Notes under the pieces: generated by a model | What the model saw: only the letters and a program-made list of their open reading frames with translations | Told to the model about the DNA's origin: nothing | Database searches by the model: none | Assembly (NCBI GenBank): GCA_036245525.1 | Contig: BTPG01000001.1 | Span: 181,085,076-181,149,075, forward strand | Direction of reading: 5' to 3' | DNA: 64,000 bases | DNA from: Semisulcospira habei | Taxonomy: Eukaryota > Mollusca > Gastropoda > Semisulcospiridae | Program-made: the position numbers and the translations under genes | Part shown: one piece after another, positions 24,585-34,520 of the stretch | Position numbering within the stretch: position 1 is the stretch's first letter | How the letters are laid out: each line of letters starts with the position of its first letter

Positions 24585-24770
24585 ACGGTGGGGTATACCT
24601 GTAGCACCCTGGCAAAGAAAGATGATTTTGGCTTTGTATCTGAATAATTGATTTACAAAACGGCACCCTGGTCAGCCCACTTGTAGCACGCTGTCAAAGA
24701 AATGTGTTTATTTGCATTGTATCTGAATAATTGATTTATAAATCACTCAGCGCCCTAGTCAAGCCTTCAT
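24585..24770 (+). repeat. Direct repeat, two units of about 90 bp
   Basis: CTGTAGCACCCTGGCAAAGA at about 24599 and TTGTAGCACGCTGTCAAAGA at about 24681, each followed by TTGTATCTGAATAATTGATT. Non-coding. Confidence 0.7.
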
Positions 24771-24778
24771 ATCGTGGT

Positions 24779-24980
24779 ATCTAACGTAAACACATGACGT
24801 ATGTCCTTAGCGAATCGTCCCCCACTGGGGGACAGGTATCTAACGTAAGCACATGACGTATGTCCTTAGCGAATCGTCCCCCACTGGGGGACAGGTATCT
24901 AACGTAAACACATGACGTATGTCCTTAGCGAATCGTCCCCCACTGGGGGACAGGTATCTAACGTAAACACATGACGTAGA
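24779..24980 (+). repeat. Tandem repeat, unit 59 bp, about 3.4 copies
   Basis: Units start CTAACGTAA at 24781, 24840, 24899 and 24958. Each full unit contains ACATGACGTATGT and a small hairpin CCCCCACTGGGGG. The first three are nearly identical; the last is partial. Inside the Maverick left arm. It could be a minisatellite or regulatory repeats; the sequence does not decide. Confidence 0.9.
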
Positions 24981-25089
24981 GCCTTAGTGACGGGACGAAG
25001 TGCGCAGTGTCGATTTGAGTACACAACCTGTGTATCGCGTGTCATACGGCCCGCGGTGTTTTGCGGACGAGTCTACAATATTCATGCAG

Positions 25090-25630
25090 AATAAAGATTT
25101 TGTGTTTGTTTGTCTGTTTGTCTATGCGTGTGAATGTGTGAGTGTATGCGTGTGTGTGTGCGTGAGCGTGTGTGTGTTTATAGGTATGTGCGAGTGCGTG
25201 TATGTACTTGTGTATGTGCGTGTGTGCCTGTATGCGTGTGCGTTTGTGTGAGTGCATGTATGTATGTATGCGTGTGAGTGTTTGTGTATGCGTGTGAGTG
25301 CATGTATGTTTGTAAGCGTGTGAGTGTTTGTGTGTGCGTGCATGTGTGAGAGTGCATGTGCGTGAGTGCATGTGTTTGTCTGTGCGAGTGCGTACGTGTA
25401 TGTGTGTGTGTGCCTGTGTGAGTGCATGTGTGCGTGTATGTACGTGTGTGTGTGTGTTTGCGTGCGTGTATGCATGTGTTTATATGTGTATGTGCGTCCG
25501 TGTTTGTGTGCGTGCGTGTGTGCGTGTATATATGTGTGTTAGAGATATAAGATATAAGATTCCAAGAACATTTTTTTTTTCATTGCCTCTGTGCCAATAC
25601 CCCCCCAAAACATAGTTATTTAAATAATAA

Positions 25631-25660
<30 letters not shown>
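25090..25660. repeat. Degenerate TG-rich tract and a (CA)n run
   Basis: 25090-25540 is a long impure TG/TGCG tract; 25632-25661 is a pure CA run. Predicted Cys/Val or Thr/His frames here are artefacts. Confidence 0.85.
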
Positions 25661-25665
<5 letters not shown>

Positions 25666-25814
25666 CAACAACCAATTAACATTGCTATATGCACTTGATA
25701 ACAAATTATTTAAGTTACCTGCAGATACTTGATAACAAATTTTCCAAAGTCAATTATAACTGACAAATAACTTTACAGGTAACCTTTTAAGAACCTATAA
25801 TTAGTTATTAAGTG

Positions 25815-25881
25815 TTAGTTATTTGGTTAGTTATTTGGGTTTAACGCCGAGCAGGCGACTAAGGCGATCTCACGGCAGGAG
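25815..25881 (-). mobile_element. Truncated SINE/LINE tail with 14-bp target duplication
   Basis: 67-bp insertion flanked by TTAGTTATTAAGTG at 25801-25814 and 25882-25895. Read on the minus strand it ends in GGCGTTAAACCC plus an AAATAACTAACC-like tail, the same 3' end as 15711-15790. It interrupts non-coding Maverick sequence that is continuous in the second copy. Confidence 0.8.
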
Positions 25882-26023
25882 TTAGTTATTAAGTGACTTA
25901 AGTCAAGAACTTATAAGAACTTAAACATAACAAAAAATGTAAGTTCTTGACTCAAGTCACAACTTAAGTCACAACTTACTCGGACAGATTTGTCAAGATA
26001 CAAGGACAATGAAAAAACTTTTT

Positions 26024-26107
26024 TTAGTAATAGTCAGGTGGTGGTGGTGGTGCTGATGGGGTTAAATAGTTAGGTGGCATGTCATTTTTCTGTGAAGTGT
26101 ATGTCAT
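26024..26107 (-). CDS. Maverick PPxY microprotein, 27 residues
   Basis: A short frame, intact in both Maverick copies (partner 60944-61036). It starts MTYTSQ, contains PPNY, shares LTPSAPPP with the partner and ends in a proline run followed by DYY, giving a second PPxY (PPDY). It lies 26 bp downstream of the preceding gene's stop, the same spacing as in copy 2. PPxY motifs bind WW domains of NEDD4-family ligases and serve as late domains in many animal viruses. Conservation of frame, length and motif despite substitutions supports a real product; function is inference. Confidence 0.6.
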   Translation of the reverse strand: MTYTSQKNDMPPNYLTPSAPPPPPDYY

Positions 26108-26133
26108 TAATAAACGATTACCAAATCTGATTT

Positions 26134-27223
26134 TTATTTGTTTAAAAGATTGTGTAGTTTTTCTGTGGTTTCCTGAACACCGATCTGTTTTCCCATCTCT
26201 AAAAAACTGGCCTTAAGTTCTTCAACATTTACGGGAGATTGACTACGCATCTAACTCCACCAGGGAGGCCCCTTTGGGGGCTTAACTGCCTGTCCCAAGT
26301 CAGGATAAAGGAGGAGGGTTAGGCGTGGGGCTAGCGACTCCACCCTGTAAAAAGAAACTTGCTACGGAAACGACAACAAGGGAAAAAGCGACAACCGGCG
26401 CTGGGAGCGAAGCAGACCAGGAAACTGGACTTATGACGGATGGGGACCAAAGCCGCAAGGACGTCTCCACCCCGATACCAAAGGAGACGTGGCGCCGAAC
26501 CGTGGAGCGAGAGCTCAAGAACAGAGGCCTTACTCTGCAAACAGCACCCAAAATAGCAGCTGACAGACAAAAGTGGCGCTCCCTTGCCGTCGCCTCAAGA
26601 ACCAGACGGCGCAGAGAGGACTGAATGAATGAATGACTACGCATCTTATTCTGTATTTCAGATTTTTGTTTCTTGTAGTTATTCAAATCATCTTGGACGC
26701 GCTTAAATTCTTCATCATCAATACAATTATCATTTAATGCCTTACTGATAATAAGTTTCATACTGCTCAGCTTCGCACCAGCCAGCGTACTCAATGCTTC
26801 ATGTATCTGTAATTTTGTCTGAAACCTTTTGTTTAAGGCTTCCAAACCAAAACAAGTCAGGCATGTAGCAACGCTAACACCCTCAACTGCTATTCCAGCC
26901 AAACTTCCAATTCCCGTGGCAAACAGAACAATACCCCCTACAGAACATGAAGCTGAAACTGCACCAATAGCCATAGAAGTGTTTTGAACAGAATTAAATA
27001 CTGACTTATACCTCCTTTTGCACCGTGAATATTTCGCTTCTTCACTTTCCAAATATTTCAAAGCTTCTGTAATATTATTTAATCTGAGTGCATCTGCCTG
27101 TAATGTTTTATCTGAAGCAATTGGCACAGCTGTCACCTGTGGATCAGGCGCAAGCGTTGTTTTAGTCATCACATTTGTTTCAGTCGGCTCAAGCGTCGGT
27201 AGTTGCGGATAGAAGTTTACCAT
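26134..27223 (-). pseudogene. Maverick hydrophobic/helical protein gene, interrupted by an insertion
   Basis: Counterpart of the intact 224-residue gene at 60243-60917. The first about 190 codons match. The remainder, ending at the stop 26134-26136, is separated by a 381-bp insertion at 26253-26633 with its 13-bp duplication. The protein has a polar N-terminus, a Gly/Ala-rich hydrophobic stretch at about residues 95-140 (likely one or two membrane segments) and a helical C-terminal half rich in Lys and Glu. The family recurs in invertebrate Mavericks; function unknown to me. As it stands the reading frame runs into the insertion, giving a chimeric 307-residue frame. Confidence 0.75.
26253..26633 (+). 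mobile_element. Internally deleted non-autonomous LINE (MINE-like)
   Basis: Flanked by TGACTACGCATCT at 26240-26252 and 26634-26646. The left part resembles the 5' UTR of the RTE family (GGCGTGGGG, then CCACCCTG and an A run). The right part encodes a LINE C-terminus with TWRRTVERELKNRG and DRQKWRSLAVAS, ending in a (TGAA)n tail. So it joins the 5' and 3' ends of a LINE with nothing between, and must have been copied by another element's enzymes. Confidence 0.8.
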
Positions 27224-27254
27224 TTTTTTTATTCACAAATTTTTTTTATTTTAT

Positions 27255-28130
27255 TTAATCAGCAATTACATTTTGCAACTCTTCAAAAGTATACAATTTG
27301 CTGGCATAATAAAATGCAACAAGATCAATGTGTTGAAGGTTTATGTAAGTTAGACGAACAAAAGTTGTTTTGTCAACCACCACCTTGACAGCGGGAATAC
27401 TGCTTGAAACATTAATAACATCATTATTTTTTGTAATGGCAATAAAAACCTTTGATGATTCTGTTACTGTTTCATTCCATGTAAGTTTAATTCCTTGTGC
27501 AATTTGAGCCTCTTTAGCAGTAGTTACTGATCTCATGATAATTTCAAATACTATTGTCGCTTCTCTTGCGATGGGAAAGTTTATTGGTGCAAACACGACC
27601 TTCGCATCAGACCTACCCTTCCTATGTGTAAGAAGATATCTCCGTCTCTCATAATTTTCAACTTTCAGTTTATCTCTGCTATTGTCATCTGAAGCAAAGC
27701 TTGGAACAAGGCTTACAATCAGCGGCCCAGAATTAACAACCTTCCTAAACACTAAGGCGCCTTCATCATCAGTGTATACATAAGGACTAATAAATTCAAT
27801 CTTTATGTCCCAGTCAATTGTTGGTGCTGGTGCCGGCACAGGTGAAACCACCCACTTATTTCCCACATGTATTAAGTTGTAGGGCGCATTATTTACAGGT
27901 GGAGTAGGTACAGTAACATCACGAAGCTGACCAAGTTTAGGAATCTGTCTTTCACCGTCTTTCATGTCGACAATTACTTTCCTCTTGTACATGCCAGTCG
28001 AATCAAGTTCAAAACCATATATTTCTCCAACATCCCCCTCCTTCTCAAAATCCTGTACATCAGCCAAATCTTTCAACTTTGTTACTGGACACGCAACTGG
28101 TATGATTCTCGGCTTTGGACCAGCACTCAT
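27255..28130 (-). CDS. Maverick conserved protein, 291 residues, unknown function
   Basis: Open from ATG (TTTATAAAAAATG context) to stop. It starts MSAGPKPRI and has a Pro/Ala-rich linker (VPAPAPTIDWD) at about residues 120-135, then a region of alternating hydrophobic residues that looks beta-rich (about 135-270). No membrane segment. The second copy (59345-60215) is about 90% similar but frameshifted. It is flanked by other late-looking genes, so a virion component is plausible but unproven. Confidence 0.7.
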   Translation of the reverse strand: MSAGPKPRIIPVACPVTKLKDLADVQDFEKEGDVGEIYGFELDSTGMYKRKVIVDMKDGERQIPKLGQLRDVTVPTPPVNNAPYNLIHVGNKWVVSPVPAPAPTIDWDIKIEFISPYVYTDDEGALVFRKVVNSGPLIVSLVPSFASDDNSRDKLKVENYERRRYLLTHRKGRSDAKVVFAPINFPIAREATIVFEIIMRSVTTAKEAQIAQGIKLTWNETVTESSKVFIAITKNNDVINVSSSIPAVKVVVDKTTFVRLTYINLQHIDLVAFYYASKLYTFEELQNVIAD

Positions 28131-28151
28131 TTTTTATAAACAAAAATAAAA

Positions 28152-28862
28152 TTATTTAATTTCCAACACAACACTAAAATCATGCATAACAACTGGTTTG
28201 TCATCCTGATTAGTTACAGATATACTCAGTGACTCAAAGAAACTAGAACCTAATTTCTTAAACTGCAAATTAGGAAATCTAACAACCACACTTTCACAAT
28301 AGGGTGCAGTTCCAGTTGGTAAGCATCTCAGCAAAGTTGAAGGCTTTCCATTGTGAACATTCTCAGTTGTGTTTAGCTCTTTTAAATAAACATTAAATAC
28401 TGTGTGTACTCACAAATTGACAGGGCGTTTCCCAGTTATTTTAAGTTTTTTGGTCTTCATTGTTATAATACCGGTCATAGCTTCACCTAAATCACCTGAT
28501 CTCCACCAATCTTCGTCAATATAAAATCCAAGTAAATATGCAAATCTATCTGAGATCTTTAACCAATTTTGTGTCGGAAATTCTAATGTAACAAGTAGGT
28601 TAGCTGGATTTAAAGTTGCTTTAATTTTAAAATTACTTTGAAACCATTCAGCTATAGTACAAAAGTCATAATACCCGGGTGGTAAAGCTTCAGTCTTACC
28701 ATCTAAATTTACTTTATTATATATATCATCTTCTACATTAAACCATTTTACTGTGTAGAACATTTCATGGATAGCTACAGCCTTACTACCATCATGATTA
28801 TCAATCCCATTAGTTAACCACACTGGTTTACTTGTGTCAAGATTTGTTAAGGTAATAAACAT
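28152..28862 (-). pseudogene. Maverick candidate minor capsid gene, one nonsense codon
   Basis: 237 codons in one frame with a single in-frame TGA at 28410-28412, where copy 2 (58616-59323) has TCA (Ser). Otherwise the frame is intact. The protein is beta-rich, with GYYDFCTIAEWF near residue 70 and an LLGFYIDE block near 115. It ends in a strand-like region (ISVTNQD, FSVVLEI). That makes a jelly-roll minor capsid or penton protein possible; I cannot confirm the fold. It shares a 24-bp divergent promoter region with the gene at 28887. Confidence 0.65.
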
Positions 28863-28886
28863 TTTTATTATCTCATATAAAAAAGG
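28863..28886. promoter_or_regulatory. 24-bp divergent intergenic region
   Basis: Only 24 bp separate two start codons that point away from each other. It reads ATAATAAAAATG toward the minus gene and TATAAAAAAGGATG toward the plus gene. The same arrangement is kept in copy 2 (58591-58615). Any promoter must lie here or overlap the genes. Confidence 0.55.
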
Positions 28887-30113
28887 ATGGAATTTAAATC
28901 ACCAACCATTACCACTACAAACGCATTTCAATTTAATGTGGATGCCAAAGATAATGTTGCACCTACTTATGAACAGAAAATAATTCAACTAAGTCAGCTT
29001 GACATAGCTGTGTCTGAACAAGATCTATTCCAAGTCAAAGTACCAAATCCATTTGATCATTACCTAAACCCTCCAATAACAGACGACTCTACTGCAAGAA
29101 AGTGGTCCTCAAGTCCACTACAGATGTTTCAAAATCAACTTAACTTTGCCATACTGTGTTCTACTACAGGCTGTGGTGTTTCATTCACAGACCATTTGAA
29201 TCACTCAAACAAACTGATTAGATTTGTGTATCGTTTCCACACTTATTACCAGCTTAGACGTATACTGTCAGAACTTCATACACCACTGCCCACTGAATCC
29301 AGTTTCAACAGGTATAACAACCCCACGCATCTGTAATGAATTTAACATAAGCATTAAGTATGACTTCACACAAAAACTTGATGATCACCACGGCATTGGT
29401 ACATTGTATTACGCTTTGAGTCACAGACAATACCCTCAAGATTATTACCCTGGTTACACTTCATTCTCATCAAAATCAGAAGTGTGGTTAGGCTCAATTG
29501 AGCAGAAGCAGTCTAACGCCTGGACCACATTTATTTTAGACAAGAGTGACGGGTTTACTCAAGCAGGAGTCAAGCGCGTAAATGAGTCAATCAGAACATA
29601 TGTCTGGTGTATACTAGGAGCACAATCACTAACAAAATCGAATATTTTGAATGGAAGTGAAAAATTTGAATCTCAAAAACAATTTCTCGCAAACCTGGAA
29701 GATTCAATCAACTCAACAGTTGATCTCCCATCTAGCATACAACGCTACCAAGACGTACTCAGATATGCTAGATCAAAAGTTGACTTTGTAGTCGGCTTTG
29801 GGTTATACATGTTACCATCTGACCTTCAACTCCAAATGGGTACAATAACAAATTATAATAATGAAATCATTGTTGCAGGTGTTGGTCAAAAACTCGGACT
29901 CAATCAATCTGTAAACTTGGGGGCCACAACCACACATGTACAGTCATTAAAATCATTACAGACGGTAACACCCCCGGCCCCGGCCCCAGCACTGGCCCCA
30001 ACACCGGCACTCATACAATCAACCCCGGATCTAACACACATGAGTCAGAAAGAACTGCATTGGTAATAGGATTAACAGGATTAGGGGTATTACTTCTTTA
30101 TCTGTTTCATTAA
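28887..30113 (+). pseudogene. Maverick membrane-anchored protein gene, two frameshifts
   Basis: The intact 412-residue version is 57352-58590. Here a roughly 20-bp deletion near 29320 shifts the frame (the first frame stops at 29336), and a small insertion near 30025-30035 shifts it again before the C-terminal hydrophobic segment (ALVIGLTGLGVLLLYL in both copies). The family has a large globular N-terminal region, a Pro/Ala-rich stretch and a C-terminal membrane anchor. Its last 24 bp overlap the 3' end of the convergent gene on the other strand, as in copy 2. Function unknown. Confidence 0.7.
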
Positions 30114-31079
30114 ATAACCCACCATCAACCCTCCTACTGTAACCAGAAAGATCCACACATGCTCTGCCATAAACCCTACTGCCTTTGCCGCTGTACTAAT
30201 CAGCCAACTGACAACAGTGCCAATTATGCCAGGCAAAGCGTCCATTGCTTTCACAGCCAATTTCTTAAGCAGGTCTGATATGTGAGACAACTGTTTCTTT
30301 ACCCACGTCTGTAAATCTTTTGGGCCTGTTGGAGCCGGGGTTGGTGGGCCTGGGTTTGGTGGTGCTGGGGCCGAGGGTGCACCCCCACCAGCACCGGAGA
30401 CAGCCAACACAACAGTACTAATAATAAATCCAAGAGCAGTAATTAAACTGGCAATAGTGATACCCTGCTCTCTGAAAAGTGTTTTCAGTCTCTCAGCCAG
30501 AGTAGTGTCTTCATGAAGTATTTTCTGAATAGTTTCTCTAATTCTGTTGACCTGTGATTTTAGTTTTTCCCTCCCAATACTAATTGTTTCTAACCGCCCT
30601 GATCTTTGTATCTGCAAATCATTTAATCTGTGTTGGATTCTTTCTTTCATTTCTGTGTCAAGATTCCCATTGTCTGCGGTAGCCAGTTTCTCTTTTTCAC
30701 GTTCTATGTGTTTATCAAGCTCTCCCAGTTTGGCAACATTATTTACCATCTCACCTCTTATTGTCTGCAGTGATTTATCCAATCCCATAATCTCCCTCAT
30801 TGACAAAGGTGGGTCGTCTATTGTTTTCAAAGCGTCATTTATTTGTCCTTCAGTAAATGAGGTTTCTTGTATCACTGTGTTTGCTATTTCTGGTAGGCTT
30901 GTTACTGGTGCCATTTCAATCTCTTGTCCTGTTGGCAACTTTGTTTGCGTGTTGTGAAGCACACTAGCCAGTCTTGGCGTGACAGGAGACCCACCAATTC
31001 TAAGGTACCTTGCCAACCCAGAGTTACCACCGACTTCACCTTTAATTGTACTTAAAGCTCTAAACTTAGCAGGATTATT
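30090..31079 (-). CDS. Maverick coiled-coil membrane protein (start lost by probable frameshift)
   Basis: Open from 31079 to the stop at 30090, but without an ATG near the beginning. A charged helical region (about 85-190 from the TTG at 31016) with heptad-like spacing suggests a coiled coil. Hydrophobic segments follow: IASLITALGFIISTVVLAV, then, after a Pro-rich linker, ALPGIIGTVVSWLI and WIFLVTVGGLMVGYLM. The upstream frame 31052-31330 is probably its 5' part, displaced by one base near 31075-31082. The C-terminal 92 residues are conserved in copy 2 (57097-57375). Possibly a virion membrane or core protein; function unknown. Confidence 0.65.
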   Translation of the reverse strand, partial: NNPAKFRALSTIKGEVGGNSGLARYLRIGGSPVTPRLASVLHNTQTKLPTGQEIEMAPVTSLPEIANTVIQETSFTEGQINDALKTIDDPPLSMREIMGLDKSLQTIRGEMVNNVAKLGELDKHIEREKEKLATADNGNLDTEMKERIQHRLNDLQIQRSGRLETISIGREKLKSQVNRIRETIQKILHEDTTLAERLKTLFREQGITIASLITALGFIISTVVLAVSGAGGGAPSAPAPPNPGPPTPAPTGPKDLQTWVKKQLSHISDLLKKLAVKAMDALPGIIGTVVSWLISTAAKAVGFMAEHVWIFLVTVGGLMVGYLMKQIKK

Positions 31080-31330
31080 TTATGTGTTAGATTTATTTTC
31101 CCTCTGTCTGTATTTACAAATAAATGTCCTTTTTCGTATTCAAACTGGTTAGGATCTATTACATCTGGGTGGACACCAACACTGTCATAAAATGAGTTTA
31201 CTTTATCTTTTAACAGTTCGTGATACAAAGGAGAAGTAGTTACCATTACAGTCATATCTGTGATACTGGTATCTGAGACATTCATGTCATCCATTTCAAA
31301 ATCTTCATGATTAAATCCTCCTGCTGCCAT
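31052..31330 (-). CDS. Acidic N-terminal part of the same Maverick gene, or a separate small gene
   Basis: 92 codons, ATG at 31330 in a TTAATAAAACAATGG context, starting MAAGGFNHEDFEMDDM. Acidic, with no membrane segment. Its end overlaps the next frame by 28 bp. A 1-base slip near 31080 would join it to the long frame at 30090-31079, which lacks its own ATG, so one broken gene is more likely than two. Copy 2 is in the gap here and cannot settle it. Confidence 0.5.
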   Translation of the reverse strand: MAAGGFNHEDFEMDDMNVSDTSITDMTVMVTTSPLYHELLKDKVNSFYDSVGVHPDVIDPNQFEYEKGHLFVNTDRGKINLTHKIILLSLEL

Positions 31331-31370
31331 TGTTTTATTAATTTATTATTTTTTATTGTGCATAATAAAA
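31331..31370. promoter_or_regulatory. 40-bp AT-rich divergent region upstream of the capsid gene
   Basis: Nearly pure A/T between the starts of the minus gene at 31330 and the capsid gene at 31371, ending CATAATAAAA directly before the capsid ATG. Likely bidirectional promoter by position. Confidence 0.5.
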
Positions 31371-31587
31371 ATGACACAGTCTTACGGATCAAAGTTAAAC
31401 CCATACAGAAAACTACGTGAGCCCCTGGGTGTTAAGGCCATAAGACAATCAATCGTCATCACAAACAATCCAAGTACCATAGACCAGAACCAAACACTTA
31501 CTGTCAAGTTTCCAAACCTAGGTCCCAGTGACGTTATTGTTCCTGGCACTGCACGCCTAGCATTTAATATCGAACTATCATCAGACG

Positions 31588-34520
31588 CGTCAAGACCATG
31601 TACCAGAGCGGCAAGGCCGCCCAGATAGCAGCGGAAATGCAAAAGTACAACCTTTCCCTGCTAGGCATCAGTGAAGCCAGATGGACGCAGTCTGGCCAGA
31701 AAAGGCTGTTAAGTGGGGAGATGATTCTGTATTCAGGTCATGAAGAGGAGAATGCCCCCCATACAGAAGGAGTAGCACTCATGCTGTCACCAGTGGCACA
31801 GAGAGCGCTGATGGGCTGGGAACCTCTTGGGCCAAGAATTATAACAGCAGCCTTTAGAACTAAGAAAAAGCTCAAGCTGAACGTCATCCAGTGTTATGCG
31901 CCCACCAATGACAGTGACGAGGAAGAGAAACAAGAGTTCTACGACCGACTCCAGAGTGCCGTGGACAAATGTGCGGAGCGAGACGTCACCATCGTCATGG
32001 GCGATTTTAATGCCAAAATAGGGGAGGACAACACCGGATACGAAGAGGTGATGGGGAGACAGGGACTAGGCTCGGAGATGAGTGAGAACGGGGAGAGGTT
32101 TGTAGACTTTTGTGCTCTAAACCGACTTGTCATTGGAGGCAGCATCTTCACACACAGAAGAATACACAAAGCAACTTGGGTCTCACCTGACCATACAACA
32201 GAGAACCAAATAGACCATATCTGCATTAGCAAGAAATTTAGAAGATCCCTTCAAGATGTTCGAGTGAGGAGGGGAGCAGATGTCGCCTCAGACCACCATC
32301 TGCTTACCTTAAGAATGAAGCTCAAGCTAAAGAAAAGCCGCACAGAGACAACAAGAAGACAGCGCTATAATGTAGGCCTCCTGAGAGAAACTGGAGTTAG
32401 AGAAGAGTTCAAACTGGTGCTGTCCAACCGGTTTCAAGCGCTACAGGAGCTAGTAAATGAAGAGGAGGCGGTCACCACAGAGCAGCAGTGGAAGGCAGTT
32501 AGAGAGGCGCTGAACTCAACCTGCAAAGACACTGTAGGGTTCAGGAAACACCACCACAAGGACTGGCTGTCGGCACAGACCTTGAAGAAGATAGAAGCGA
32601 GGAAGCAGAAGAAAGCAGCGGTCAACAACAGTCGCACGAGAGCAGCCAAAGTAAGGGCACAGGGGGAATACTGGGAAGCCAACCGCGAGGTGAAGAGGAG
32701 TATCAGGGCAGACAAGAGGGCCTACACAGACAGCCTGGCAGCAGAGGCAGAAAAGGCAGCAGGCAGCGGCAACATGAAACAGCTCTACGACATTACCAGA
32801 AGATTGTCGGGTAAGTATGGCCATACAGAAAGACCAGTAAAAGACAAAGAAGGCAAGCCTATTGCAGACAAAGCAGACCAACTCGACAGATGGGCCGAGT
32901 ATTTTGAAGAGTTACTGAACAGACCTAGCCCACCCGACCCCCCCCCCCCCCCCCCCGACATCCAGCCGGCAGAGACCGACCTACCCATCAGCTGTGACAG
33001 ACCCAGCCGGGAAGAGATCAGAAAAGCAGTGGCATTTTTGAAGAATGGCAAAGCAGCAGAGCCAGATGGCATCCCAGCGGAGTCTCTGAAAGCAGACCTA
33101 GAGACAACAGTTGAGATGCTGTACCTACTGTTTGGAAAGATCTGGGAAGAGGAGGTGATGCCAGCTGACTGGAAGGAGGGGTACCTAATCAAGCTTCCCA
33201 AGAAAGGCGACCTCAGCAAGCGTTCCAACTACAGAGGAATCACCTTGCTCTCAGTACCAGGAAAGGTCTTCAACAGGATCATCCAAGAGAGAATGAAGAG
33301 CTCCGTTGACCCCCAGCTGAGAGACCAGCAAGCAGGATTCAGGAAGAACCGATCATGTACAGACCAGATCGCCACTCTCCGCATCATCGTGGAACAGTCT
33401 CTGGAGTGGAGCTCCCCGCTGTACGTCAACTTTGTGGATTATGAGAAAGCATTTGACAGCGTGGACCGAGAGACTCTGTGGAAACTCCTACGACACTACG
33501 GTGTACCCACAAAGCTCGTCCGCCTGATCAAGAGCAGCTATGATGGCATGACATGTCGCGTGATCCACGAAGGGCAGTTCACCAGAGAGCTCCAGGTCAG
33601 AACTGGTGTCAGGCAGGGGTGTCTGCTGTCTCCGTTCCTCTTCCTACTGGCCATAGACTGGGTCATGAAGATGACCACAGAGCACAGACGAAGTGGAATA
33701 CAGTGGACACTGTGGACACAGCTTGACAACCTCGATTTTGCAGACGACTTGGCATTACTGTCCCACACTCATCAACAAATGCAGGACAAGACCGCGAGGC
33801 TTGCTGACATCTCGTCCCAAGTGGGCCTCACCATTCACAAACAGAAAACAAAGACAATTAGGCTGAACGCAACCAGGGAAGAACCAGTCTTGCTTGCTGG
33901 CACCCCGTTGGAGGAGGTGGAGTCCTTCACCTATCTCGGGAGCATCATAGACAAAAAAGGCGGCACTGATGCAGATGTCAGAGCACGAATCGGTAAAGCC
34001 AGAGCAGCCTTTCTCCAGTTGAAAAAAGTGTGGAGTTCCAGAGAGCTGTCACAACACACCAAAGTCCGGATTTTCAACTCGAATGTAAAAGCAGTTCTCC
34101 TATATGGAGCAGAGACATGGAGATTGACAAAAACCACAGTCAACAGAGTACAGACCTTCATGAACAGTTGCCTTAGAAGAATTTTGAAAATCCACTGGCC
34201 AGAGAAGATCAGCAACGTCAGACTCTGGGAGAGAACAGAGCAGATAACAGCAGAGAATGAAATTGGGCGAAGAAGATGGGGATGGATCGGTCACAGTCTG
34301 AGAAAGCCAGCTTCCAGTATCACTAGGCAGGCATTGTCATGGAACCCCCAGGGAAAGAGGAAAAGAGGTAGGCCGAGAAACTCCTGGCGTCGAGACCTCC
34401 AAGCAGACATCAAGAGACTGGAGTAGAATCGAAGGAGAAGCACAGGACAGGAGTTGCTGGAGGTCTCTCTTCGACGGCCTATACCCGGGTAGGGGTGACA
34501 GGCATAAGTAAGTAAGTAAG
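31588..34520 (+). mobile_element. RTE LINE, 5'-truncated, inserted in the capsid gene
   Basis: 2.9 kb from just inside the endonuclease coding region (about nine codons lost compared with the copy at 50671) to a (GTAA)n tail. Flanked by the near-perfect duplication at 31576-31588 and 34521-34533. A C run (about 32937-32956) has expanded inside. One deletion near 34420 removes the normal C-terminal codons. Confidence 0.95.
31598..34426 (+). CDS. RTE endonuclease-reverse transcriptase, nearly full length
   Basis: 942 codons in one frame. Endonuclease (about 1-220): the [16 protein letters not shown] start, [10 protein letters not shown] near 133 and SDHHLL near 228. Reverse transcriptase (about 440-800): [63 protein letters not shown]. 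The C-terminal region has the [12 protein letters not shown] block. The true N-terminus is missing through truncation, and the C-terminus ends early at a stop created by a roughly 11-bp deletion (about 34420). Used for target-primed insertion; probably inactive in this copy but young. Confidence 0.9.
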   Translation: MYQSGKAAQIAAEMQKYNLSLLGISEARWTQSGQKRLLSGEMILYSGHEEENAPHTEGVALMLSPVAQRALMGWEPLGPRIITAAFRTKKKLKLNVIQCYAPTNDSDEEEKQEFYDRLQSAVDKCAERDVTIVMGDFNAKIGEDNTGYEEVMGRQGLGSEMSENGERFVDFCALNRLVIGGSIFTHRRIHKATWVSPDHTTENQIDHICISKKFRRSLQDVRVRRGADVASDHHLLTLRMKLKLKKSRTETTRRQRYNVGLLRETGVREEFKLVLSNRFQALQELVNEEEAVTTEQQWKAVREALNSTCKDTVGFRKHHHKDWLSAQTLKKIEARKQKKAAVNNSRTRAAKVRAQGEYWEANREVKRSIRADKRAYTDSLAAEAEKAAGSGNMKQLYDITRRLSGKYGHTERPVKDKEGKPIADKADQLDRWAEYFEELLNRPSPPDPPPPPPDIQPAETDLPISCDRPSREEIRKAVAFLKNGKAAEPDGIPAESLKADLETTVEMLYLLFGKIWEEEVMPADWKEGYLIKLPKKGDLSKRSNYRGITLLSVPGKVFNRIIQERMKSSVDPQLRDQQAGFRKNRSCTDQIATLRIIVEQSLEWSSPLYVNFVDYEKAFDSVDRETLWKLLRHYGVPTKLVRLIKSSYDGMTCRVIHEGQFTRELQVRTGVRQGCLLSPFLFLLAIDWVMKMTTEHRRSGIQWTLWTQLDNLDFADDLALLSHTHQQMQDKTARLADISSQVGLTIHKQKTKTIRLNATREEPVLLAGTPLEEVESFTYLGSIIDKKGGTDADVRARIGKARAAFLQLKKVWSSRELSQHTKVRIFNSNVKAVLLYGAETWRLTKTTVNRVQTFMNSCLRRILKIHWPEKISNVRLWERTEQITAENEIGRRRWGWIGHSLRKPASSITRQALSWNPQGKRKRGRPRNSWRRDLQADIKRLE

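Noticed and set aside
24779..24980. A CRISPR-like array
   Set aside because: The 59-bp units are contiguous tandem repeats without variable spacers, in a eukaryotic element.
26300..27223. A 307-residue protein with a unique C-terminus
   Set aside because: The last part reads through a retroposed insertion; the second copy shows the native ending.
32434..33768. Several minus-strand frames of 60-147 codons
   Set aside because: Antisense shadows of the RTE coding region; the same shadows recur over 51439-52927.
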